Assembly: GCA_023231165.1 (NCBI GenBank)
Contig: JALNVY010000177.1
Location: forward strand, 1-5,241
From: Syntrophales bacterium
GTDB lineage: Bacteria > Desulfobacterota > Syntrophia > Syntrophales > UBA8958
Direction of reading: 5' to 3'
DNA length: 5,241 nucleotides
Under the pieces are notes generated by a model. The model ran no database searches and was not told where the DNA came from. It was given only the letters and a program-made list of their open reading frames with translations. Position numbers and translations under genes: made by a program. The stretch's first letter is position 1. Each line of letters opens with the position of its first letter. Shown here in pieces: positions 1 to 5,241 of the stretch.

Positions 1-1
1 A

Positions 2-688
2 AAACCCTTGATATACGGTCTCTATAAAAAACCCCTGAGCGGGTCGGACATCGAGGCCCGCTCTTTTGACATCATCGACCGTGAGGCGCCGGCTCATCAT
101 TTTACTGCTCAGGAATGGGAAGTAGTCCGCCGGATGATCCATACAGTCGGCGATTTCGGCATCCTGGGGGATATACGGTTTTCCTCAGCAGCGATCACGG
201 CTGCAACGGCGGCCCTGCAGAAGGGATGCCAGCTTTACGTGGACTCCAATATGATCCGCAATGGTCTGTCTCTGGATCGCCTGCACTCCGCATATCCCCA
301 TTACCGGCGGGAGCAGATTCATTGCTATATTGCCGACGACGACGTCGCCCGCGAAGCGCGCGAGCAAGGTCTTCCCCGCTCGTTATTTGCCGTGCGCAAG
401 GCTAAGGCGGTCCTAGACGGCGGTATCGCCGTTTTTGGCAACGCTCCGGTGGCCCTGCTGGAACTGAATCGTTTTATCATGGAAGAGGGGCTGCGTCCCG
501 CCCTGGTTGTTGCCATGCCGGTAGGATTCGTCCATGTAATCGAAAGCAAAAAGGAACTCATGTCTCTCGGTGTCCCCTGCATTAGCTTGATGGGACGTCG
601 GGGTGGAAGCCCCTTGGCGGTCAGCGTCATCCACGCCTTGTGTTCACTGGCTGCGCAACCGGTTCCCCGGAAAGAAAATAACATCTGA
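2..688 (+). CDS. cbiC: Cobalt-precorrin-8 / precorrin-8X methylmutase (CbiC/CobH family), start possibly off-window
   Basis: This cytoplasmic enzyme of corrin synthesis moves the methyl group from C-11 to C-12 of (cobalt-)precorrin-8 to give (cobalt-)cobyrinate. Numbering from the TTG at position 8, the family pattern is followed throughout: DIEARSFDIID at 14-24; RMIHTVGDFG at 42-51 with His45, which matches the proposed catalytic His of CobH; the YVDSNMIRNG segment at 77-86; GNAPVAL at 144-150, where the family usually has GNAPT; PVGFVHVIESK at 171-181; and GRRGGSPLAV at 196-205. The length of 226 residues is slightly above the usual 200-210 because of a short polar C-terminal tail. The frame stays open to the left edge (Lys-Pro before the TTG), so the start could be the TTG at 8 or an ATG just outside the window. 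The CbiC name is preferred over CobH because a CbiX-type chelatase follows 40 bases downstream, which indicates the anaerobic pathway. The family call is very secure; the start is not. Confidence 0.93.
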   Translation, partial: KPLIYGLYKKPLSGSDIEARSFDIIDREAPAHHFTAQEWEVVRRMIHTVGDFGILGDIRFSSAAITAATAALQKGCQLYVDSNMIRNGLSLDRLHSAYPHYRREQIHCYIADDDVAREAREQGLPRSLFAVRKAKAVLDGGIAVFGNAPVALLELNRFIMEEGLRPALVVAMPVGFVHVIESKKELMSLGVPCISLMGRRGGSPLAVSVIHALCSLAAQPVPRKENNI

Positions 689-728
689 TTGGATTAAGTA
701 AATCAAATGCTTAGGGGTATATTTACGG

Positions 729-1139
729 ATGAAAGATAATTATAGTAAAGAAGCGGTCATTCTTATGGGGCATGGAAGCCGTGTTCCCGGGGCAGGGGAG
801 GGTATGGAAAAAGTTGCCCAATGGCTGAAGGAAAAGCGTTCCGGGACGATGATTGAAATATGTTATATGTCTGAACTTGGCCCACACTTCCCGGAAATTC
901 TTGAGAAATGTGTTAGGGAGGGGGCGGATAAGATCATCGTCATGCCCTATTTCCTTCACCTGGGGATCCATCTTCGCGAAGATATTCCGGCCATGATGGG
1001 GAAGGAAGCAAAAAAATACCCCGGTTTGACCCTAATTCTCGGCCGGCATCTGGGATTTGACGAGTCTCTGGCGGAACTGGTCGGTAAACGTCTGGACGAG
1101 TCCCGGGAATTAGATGATATCCGGGGGATAAAACGGTAA
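729..1139 (+). CDS. cbiX: Small sirohydrochlorin cobaltochelatase (CbiX, short form)
   Basis: This class II chelatase inserts Co2+ into sirohydrochlorin without ATP, the committing step of the anaerobic cobalamin pathway, in the cytoplasm. The 136-residue protein has one chelatase domain. Near the N-terminus is VILMGHGSR with His15, and in the middle is MPYFLHLGIHLREDIP with His77 and His81. His15 and His81 correspond to the two conserved metal-site histidines of the family. The length is that of the short CbiX form, which works as a homodimer and is best known from archaea; longer bacterial CbiX and CbiK proteins carry two such domains. There is no His-rich tail. The ATG at 729 is preceded by AGGGGT at 713-718, an acceptable ribosome binding site about 10 bases away. 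It lies between cbiC and the hydrolase gene on the same strand, consistent with an operon. SirB (ferrochelatase) or CfbA (nickel) activity cannot be excluded from sequence alone, but the cbiC neighbour favours cobalt. Confidence 0.9.
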   Translation: MKDNYSKEAVILMGHGSRVPGAGEGMEKVAQWLKEKRSGTMIEICYMSELGPHFPEILEKCVREGADKIIVMPYFLHLGIHLREDIPAMMGKEAKKYPGLTLILGRHLGFDESLAELVGKRLDESRELDDIRGIKR

Positions 1140-1162
1140 AAGCATAGGAATTTTGTGAAGGA

Positions 1163-2437
1163 ATGAAAACGATCTGTAATTATTACGCCGAAAAGGCCCC
1201 GGTATTAGTAAGACGTTCTATGGGCATGGCTTTGCTTTTATCGGTTGCGGTCATGGTGATTGCCGGCTGTGCAACCCCTTCTCCCCGCTTGCAGCCCTCC
1301 GGTCTGAATACGACCTTTGCCGTTGCGGAAGACACCCCTTTTGCGGCTTATCTTCAAAAGACCAGGGAAATGATGATCAAGGCCCGGGTGGATATCCATG
1401 ACGATAACCGGGAGGAGGTCTTGAAGGCCAACATGCCTTTTGAGCTGCGGCCGGACCAAGAGAGCTTCCCGAAAGGAAAAGATGGAAAATACCGGAGGGG
1501 CATCCTGCTGATTCACGGTCTTTCCGATTCGCCTTACCTGCTTCAGCCCCTCGCCAGTCACCTTCAAAAACAGGGGTTTTTTGTTCGGACGATTCTCCTG
1601 CCCGGGCACGGGACAGTTCCCGGAGATCTGCTTAACATCCACTACCAGGAGTGGATACGGGCGGTCCAATATGGGGTCCGGGGTATGAAAGGGGAGGTTA
1701 CGGATCTCTTCCTGGGCGGATTTTCCACCGGCGCCGCCCTGAGCGTTCTGGAAAGTATGAAAGATAAGGAAATCAAAGGGCTGATTCTGATTTCTCCCGC
1801 GCTGGCGGTCAAGGATAGGAGAATTGCCTTGGCAGGGATGCTCAGCAGGGTCAAAGACTGGGTCGGTGATATTCAGGATGATGTGGATTATGTCAAATAT
1901 GAAACCTTTGCCGTGAACGCCGCCTATCAGATCTATCTGTTAACCAGGGAGATCGACATCCTTTTGGAGCAGGGCAATCGCATCGAAGCCCCTGTCTTTG
2001 CCGCCCTGTCGCGGGAGGATATTACCATCGATCCGAAACGGGCCTTGTTCGTTCTGGATAAATTTGCCTCTTCGCCCCGGAATGTACTGGTGGTATATGG
2101 GAAAAATCAACAAAGGGCGGGGGAACTGTTCAACGGGAAGATCTACAATGAAAACAGCTTTCTTGCTGACAAAAAGGTGCTGGATTTTTCCCATGTCGCC
2201 CTGCCGATTCCCTGCGATGACCGGCATTACGGCGACCAGGGCGGCTACAAAAGCTGCCTCCATTACCGGGATGACCAGGAGAAGAGAAGGACGTGCCTGA
2301 TGGATGATTCAATATGGAGGGGCGAGATCTCAGGCGATAATCTGCAGGCCTTCACGGTCCGCCGTTTGACCTGTAATCCAAGATATGACGGGATGATCGA
2401 AAAGCTCGATCAGTTTCTCAAAAGCGTTGCCCAATAA
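1163..2437 (+). CDS. Alpha/beta-hydrolase lipoprotein (serine esterase/lipase-like) with cysteine-rich C-terminal segment
   Basis: This is a predicted envelope-anchored serine hydrolase of 424 residues. The N-terminus has a long n-region with Arg17-Arg18, a hydrophobic stretch at 20-34 and a lipobox VIAGC at 32-36, so Cys36 should be lipidated after signal peptidase II cleavage. The hydrolase fold follows: strand and oxyanion-hole motif GILLIHGLSDSP at 113-124, LLPGHGT at 145-151, the nucleophile elbow GGFSTGA at 185-191 with Ser188, the probable acid Asp286 (in SREDITIDP), and His344 in DFSHVALP. This resembles the monoacylglycerol-lipase / S33-like group. The substrate is unknown; esters of lipids are the best guess. 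After the catalytic His, the segment up to the last helix contains Cys351, Cys365, Cys378 and Cys404, suggesting disulfides outside the cytoplasm. The gene begins 23 bases after cbiX. AGGAA at 1146-1150 is a modest binding site; GAAGGA touches the ATG and is too close to serve it. Met20 (position 1220) is an alternative start giving a more typical lipoprotein signal. The 3' end overlaps the convergent patatin gene by 20 bases. Confidence 0.85.
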   Translation: MKTICNYYAEKAPVLVRRSMGMALLLSVAVMVIAGCATPSPRLQPSGLNTTFAVAEDTPFAAYLQKTREMMIKARVDIHDDNREEVLKANMPFELRPDQESFPKGKDGKYRRGILLIHGLSDSPYLLQPLASHLQKQGFFVRTILLPGHGTVPGDLLNIHYQEWIRAVQYGVRGMKGEVTDLFLGGFSTGAALSVLESMKDKEIKGLILISPALAVKDRRIALAGMLSRVKDWVGDIQDDVDYVKYETFAVNAAYQIYLLTREIDILLEQGNRIEAPVFAALSREDITIDPKRALFVLDKFASSPRNVLVVYGKNQQRAGELFNGKIYNENSFLADKKVLDFSHVALPIPCDDRHYGDQGGYKSCLHYRDDQEKRRTCLMDDSIWRGEISGDNLQAFTVRRLTCNPRYDGMIEKLDQFLKSVAQ

Positions 2438-4835
2438 AGAGGATCACGGTCTGATGACCTCTTTCGGCCACGCCGTAAGCGAGGTAAGCGGGGCCGATGA
2501 AGGTGTTGGCCCCGACAAAGACGCTGCCTGCATAGATGAGCGAACTCAAGGTTACGTCGCTCCGGTTCTGCCAGGCGTTGCCCGCTTCGGCGGAGAAGCC
2601 CAGATAAAGATCCGTACGGAAATCCCCCAGCCCCACATTGCCCATGTTCCGGTAACAAATAATTTCGGCAAGCCCTATATGCTGACCGGACAGCTCATCG
2701 GGTCTAAATCCGGAAAGGTTCAGGAAACCACCAATCGTATAAGCGTTCTGGATCTCCCCATCCCCATCAACGACACCGCTGTATAAAACCTTCGGAATGA
2801 CGGTGATCTTGCCCCACGTTTTAGCAACCATCCCGCCGATATCAATGCCCGAAAATTTGTTGTCCGACCCAAGCTCAGGAATACCGGAGATCACCTTGGC
2901 CCCGCCGGCGGCCCCTTTGAGAGGGAAGTTGAAATTGTCCAGGGTGTTATAGGCGAAAGACGAAGTTATCCCGCCTTCATTAAAACTTTCCGTTGGCCAT
3001 AGGGAAGGATCGCCAACATTAAGACGGGTGGCGCCGTAAGCCCGAAAGATGCCCAGCCGGAATTCCCCCCAGTTTCCAAACTGACGCCCTATATCCAGAC
3101 CGCCAAGCAGTCCCTTGATCCGGTACTCGGCGATAACATTCCCGCTGTTGGAGTCGAAGACATTGGCGTTCCACTCCCGGTAGTCAACCCGGGGGGCAAC
3201 AAAGTAGCGTGTCCCATAGTCCAGAGGCTGGTAGAATTCGCTGAATACGCGGGGCAGATCGCCGATTTGCAATTGATTTCGCCATTCGGCGCCGAGAGAA
3301 TTGATTTCTGTCCTCGTGATCCGTCCCCCGATGGTATAGCTGTTGTTACCCTTAAAATCGTCGGCCAGGCTCAGACTGAAGCGCAGGTAAGTGGGGCCCC
3401 ATGATTTTTCCACGGGATCGAAAATCAGACCCGTCTTGCCGTCTTTCTTTTCGAGGTGAAAATCGACCCGCTCAAAGGTATCGAGACCATAGAGGCGGAT
3501 AATATCTTTGTTGAGGGTTTCCACGTCAAGCTTTTCCCCGGCCTTTGTTTCTATCTGGGCCTCAAGGACCTTGGGAGAAATCTTGGATCTGTTTTCCACG
3601 ATGATAGGGATGCCGGTCATTTGCTTCAGCTTGGCGCTTAAATCCAGATTGATATCGTCGGCATTATTCCCTTTCGTCACCGTCATGATTTGGGCGCCAG
3701 CGGGAATTGTTTGGGATTTTATTTCTACTTTTACATAATCAATCTTCGGCAGTTCCATAGGGTGCTGACGCTGACGGGCCAGATAAATCTGAAAGTTCTC
3801 GGGAGACACGGACAACCGGGCCAGGCGGTCTGTATACTTTTTTGCCGTATCCTGACCGATACTTATGGCTTCGGAGGTTTTTGAAAAATCGGTGGTCCCC
3901 AGATTGCCAAGTTGGGGCTGGATGAGGATATCCTCCGGTTTGAGGGACTGCAACTGGGTCTGGACATTTCTCTGAATAAGGATGGTCATGACCTGAGCCG
4001 TGATGCTGGTGGGAGAAGTCAACCCCGCCCTGGTCCGGAGAGGTGTCCCGATATCGACGATGATCAGGATGTCTGCCCCCATGCTTCTTACTACATCGAC
4101 GGGGAGATTGTTGGCTATGCCGCCGTCAACGAGCATCTTTCCCTTGATTTCCATGGGGGCGAAAATGCCGGGGATGGACATGCTGGCCCGAATGGCCTCG
4201 GAAAGGTCCCCGGCGCCGATAACCACTGCCTGTCCGGTTTCGATATCGGCAGCCACGGCTCGAAAGGGAATATGGAGCTTGTCAAAGTCATTGCTTCCCG
4301 AAGTATGCAGGAGCATTTCTTTCAGGAGCAGATTCAGGTTCTGTCCCTGGACAAGGCCTTTGGATGTGACTAAATTACCGTCCCGAATGCCGAGATTCAG
4401 GTCTATTTTATAGGCCTGGCTGTCCTCTTTGCGTCGGAAGGAGAGCTTGTCAGCTGACTGTTTGTCCGTAAAGGCCTCGTTCCATGGGATGCTGGTGACG
4501 AGCTTCTCCAGATCGGCAGGCGAAGCGCCCGCCGCGTAGAGGCCGCCGACAATGGCCCCCATGCTCGTTCCGGCGATGCAGTCGATGGGCACCCGCATGT
4601 TTTCCAGGACCTTCAGAACGCCGATATGGGCGATTCCCCGAGCCCCCCCGCCGCTCAGGACAAGGCCAATACGGAGACGTTTGTCTGTCTTGGGTTCTTC
4701 AGAGTGACCGTATCCTGCGGAAAAGAAGATCAGGGCGGGTAAAAGGATAAAAAAAATCCCCCAGCGAGATGGAAGAGAGAATATGTCCCGAATTCTACAA
4801 AGCCCGGTTGATTGTAGAAGGATCAATAAAATCAC
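2418..4835 (-). CDS. Patatin-like phospholipase with POTRA and outer-membrane beta-barrel (PlpD/FplA-like, type Vd autotransporter)
   Basis: This is a predicted secreted lipid acyl hydrolase attached to its own outer-membrane barrel. From the GTG at 4835 it has 805 residues. A Sec signal core lies at about 25-40 (WGIFFILLPALIFF), with likely cleavage near 43-45. The patatin domain (about 54-250) shows the oxyanion motif GGGARG at 62-67, the nucleophile motif GTSMG with Ser91, and DGG with Asp237, so the Ser-Asp dyad is intact. A linker follows to about 360, then a POTRA-like region at about 364-465 (ending LDVETLNKDIIRLYGLDTFERV) and a barrel from about 470. LSGF at 707-710 and RPDELSGQ just after it are typical of this barrel, and the chain ends VILFIGQRF with the terminal Phe expected for BAM-dependent insertion. 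An apparent 43-residue insert splits the POTRA (see findings). No ATG occurs before codon 80. GTG at 4835 follows an in-frame TAG with no binding site of its own, while AGGTGAT overlapping that GTG points to TTG at 4826. Transcription is probably from the promoter in the upstream gap. Confidence 0.92.
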   Translation of the reverse strand: MILLILLQSTGLCRIRDIFSLPSRWGIFFILLPALIFFSAGYGHSEEPKTDKRLRIGLVLSGGGARGIAHIGVLKVLENMRVPIDCIAGTSMGAIVGGLYAAGASPADLEKLVTSIPWNEAFTDKQSADKLSFRRKEDSQAYKIDLNLGIRDGNLVTSKGLVQGQNLNLLLKEMLLHTSGSNDFDKLHIPFRAVAADIETGQAVVIGAGDLSEAIRASMSIPGIFAPMEIKGKMLVDGGIANNLPVDVVRSMGADILIIVDIGTPLRTRAGLTSPTSITAQVMTILIQRNVQTQLQSLKPEDILIQPQLGNLGTTDFSKTSEAISIGQDTAKKYTDRLARLSVSPENFQIYLARQRQHPMELPKIDYVKVEIKSQTIPAGAQIMTVTKGNNADDINLDLSAKLKQMTGIPIIVENRSKISPKVLEAQIETKAGEKLDVETLNKDIIRLYGLDTFERVDFHLEKKDGKTGLIFDPVEKSWGPTYLRFSLSLADDFKGNNSYTIGGRITRTEINSLGAEWRNQLQIGDLPRVFSEFYQPLDYGTRYFVAPRVDYREWNANVFDSNSGNVIAEYRIKGLLGGLDIGRQFGNWGEFRLGIFRAYGATRLNVGDPSLWPTESFNEGGITSSFAYNTLDNFNFPLKGAAGGAKVISGIPELGSDNKFSGIDIGGMVAKTWGKITVIPKVLYSGVVDGDGEIQNAYTIGGFLNLSGFRPDELSGQHIGLAEIICYRNMGNVGLGDFRTDLYLGFSAEAGNAWQNRSDVTLSSLIYAGSVFVGANTFIGPAYLAYGVAERGHQTVILFIGQRF

Positions 4836-4837
4836 CT
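4831..4837 (-). promoter_or_regulatory. Ribosome binding site that favours a TTG start for the patatin gene
   Basis: On the minus strand the bases read AGGTGAT, a seven-base match to the tail of the Shine-Dalgarno consensus. They overlap the most upstream possible start (GTG at 4835-4833), so they cannot serve it. They sit four bases before an in-frame TTG at 4826-4824. Initiation at that TTG would remove three residues (Met-Ile-Leu). No equivalent purine-rich site precedes the GTG. The spacing is short, so the call is moderate. Confidence 0.5.
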
Positions 4838-4921
4838 AGTGAAACGAAGAAACTAAATGGTGTTTTTGAGAAGTTATCAAAATGATTCGGATCGACCTTT
4901 TCCTTACGCTCCTGACATCGG

Positions 4922-4950
4922 GGATTAACCGACCATGACAAATTTGTCAA
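4922..4950 (-). promoter_or_regulatory. Candidate sigma-70-type promoter for the patatin gene
   Basis: The minus strand has a perfect -35 hexamer TTGACA at 4950-4945. At a 17-base spacing the -10 position is TAATCC (4927-4922), which is poor. GTTAAT (4929-4924) matches better in four positions but has a spacing of only 15. A start site near 4915 would give a leader of roughly 85-90 bases before the patatin start. The surrounding DNA (4936-4980) is AT-rich. The perfect -35 and location support the call; the weak -10 suggests low basal activity or dependence on an activator. Confidence 0.4.
4936..4949. promoter_or_regulatory. Perfect 14-bp palindrome over the -35 element, candidate operator
   Basis: The sequence TGACAAATTTGTCA is identical on both strands. 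It covers five of the six bases of the minus-strand TTGACA hexamer and extends into the spacer. A dimeric regulator bound here would cover the -35 box of the patatin promoter, so repression is the simplest reading. It has no GC stem or T-run and so is not a terminator. The regulator family cannot be named from this one site. Confidence 0.4.
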
Positions 4951-5036
4951 TCATTTAATATTTCATTATTCATTGTGAAACCGTCAGAAATAATGGGGAA
5001 GATGCTGAGTGATTACGCCGGCGAGGAACTTCAAGT

Positions 5037-5079
5037 GTGTTCCAGGGAAGGAGGGGAATACCCTCCTTCCCTGAAACAC
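5037..5079 (-). terminator. Strong hairpin downstream of the RNA-binding protein gene, probable terminator or 3' stabiliser
   Basis: Arms at 5037-5055 and 5061-5079 form 19 pairs with one mismatch (C5042 against A5074) around the five-base loop GAATA. The inner 13 pairs are perfect and GC-rich (CAGGGAAGGAGGG on the left arm). The hairpin starts 21 bases after the stop codon of the gene read from the right edge, where a terminator is expected. Read on the minus strand there is no T-run after the stem (ACTTGAAGTTCC follows). On the plus strand a T-rich CTGCTTCTTTGG follows, but no plus-strand gene is seen leading into it. It also separates that gene from the patatin promoter. Confidence 0.65.
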
Positions 5080-5099
5080 CTGCTTCTTTGGTTAAGTAT

Positions 5100-5240
5100 T
5101 TAAGATCTACGACTGCCACCGCCACTACCACCGCCGCGATTACCGAAACCACTGCGAGGTGGCTGACCACTGAAGCCACCGGGCTTCCTGGCGGGACCGC
5201 CGGGAGATCGCGGCCGGTCATCCTGCTCGCCTTTGGGCTT
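5100..5240 (-). CDS. C-terminal end of a Gly/Arg-rich protein, probably an RRM-type RNA-binding protein (5' end off-window)
   Basis: The frame is open from the right edge to a TAA at 5102-5100 and gives 46 residues with no start codon inside the window. It begins KPKGEQDDRPR and becomes rich in Gly, Arg, Pro and Ser, with GFGNRGGGSGGGSRRS at the end. Small bacterial RRM (RNP-1) proteins commonly end their RRM with NEAKP-like residues followed by a charged linker and a Gly/Arg-rich tail; the first visible residues would fit exactly that junction. Such proteins bind RNA in the cytoplasm. A DEAD-box helicase tail is the main alternative, and the RRM itself is not visible. A strong hairpin follows 21 bases after the stop, supporting this frame as the real 3' end of a gene. 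Confidence 0.65.
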   Translation of the reverse strand, partial: KPKGEQDDRPRSPGGPARKPGGFSGQPPRSGFGNRGGGSGGGSRRS

Positions 5241-5241
5241 A

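Noticed and set aside
325..684. Minus-strand open frame of 119 codons
   Set aside because: It is antisense to the conserved part of cbiC and has low-complexity, unrecognisable composition.
698..726. Inverted repeat GTAAAT / ATTTAC flanking the cbiX ribosome binding site
   Set aside because: Six AT-rich pairs around a 17-base loop are too weak to claim as a regulatory RNA structure.
2427..2786. Plus-strand open frame of 119 codons after the hydrolase
   Set aside because: It is antisense to the conserved barrel end of the patatin gene and has no recognisable protein features.
3912..4373. Plus-strand open frame of 153 codons
   Set aside because: It lies wholly inside the patatin catalytic domain on the opposite strand and its translation shows no recognisable domain.
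4836..4944. Possible riboswitch or small RNA in the patatin leader
   Set aside because: I saw no cobalamin-riboswitch B12-box-like segment or other paired structure in the leader; only a purine-rich patch (AGGAG, AAGGAAAAGG) with no start codon placed to use it.
4993..5103. Small plus-strand open frame (MGKMLSDYAGEE...) across the hairpin
   Set aside because: It has no ribosome binding site, contains both arms of the hairpin and resembles no known small protein.
4970..5221. Minus-strand open frame of 83 codons starting with ATG at 5221
   Set aside because: It reads the Gly-rich tail in a shifted frame, giving a Val/Ala run, and then crosses the hairpin and the non-coding gap. The frame ending at 5100 gives a typical Gly/Arg-rich C-terminus and stops just before the hairpin.

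Overview
The window reads as a stretch of a diderm (Gram-negative) bacterial chromosome of moderate GC content. Evidence for an outer membrane is strong: one gene encodes a secreted patatin joined to a POTRA and an outer-membrane beta-barrel ending in Phe, and another encodes a lipobox lipoprotein. A compact CbiX-type chelatase beside cbiC indicates the anaerobic (early cobalt insertion) route to cobalamin. Together these fit an anaerobic deltaproteobacterium (Desulfobacterota, Syntrophales-like), but that assignment is an inference from gene style and is of low to moderate confidence.

Layout. Positions 2-688 (+) hold cbiC, whose true start may lie just outside the left edge. Positions 729-1139 (+) hold a small cbiX cobaltochelatase. 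Positions 1163-2437 (+) hold an alpha/beta-hydrolase lipoprotein. These three genes are collinear with gaps of 40 and 23 bases and could form one transcript. A large gene on the opposite strand (4835 down to 2418) encodes a patatin-like phospholipase with POTRA and beta-barrel domains (PlpD/FplA-like, type Vd autotransporter architecture). Its 3' end overlaps the 3' end of the hydrolase gene by 20 bases. The 264-base gap at 4836-5099 holds a candidate promoter with a perfect 14-bp palindrome over its -35 hexamer, and a strong 19-bp hairpin. At the right edge, the last 46 codons of a Gly/Arg-rich tail (5100-5240, -) are visible, probably the end of an RRM-type RNA-binding protein.

How the genes relate. 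CbiX inserts cobalt into sirohydrochlorin at the start of the corrin pathway, and CbiC performs the late methyl migration giving the cobyrinate skeleton. The rest of the pathway is presumably encoded upstream. The lipoprotein hydrolase and the convergent patatin are both predicted envelope serine esterases; they are not co-transcribed, and a functional link is only a conjecture. I found no clear undescribed system. The most interesting points are the four-cysteine C-terminal segment of the hydrolase, an apparent insert inside the patatin's POTRA domain, the non-AUG start of the patatin gene, and the palindrome at its promoter.
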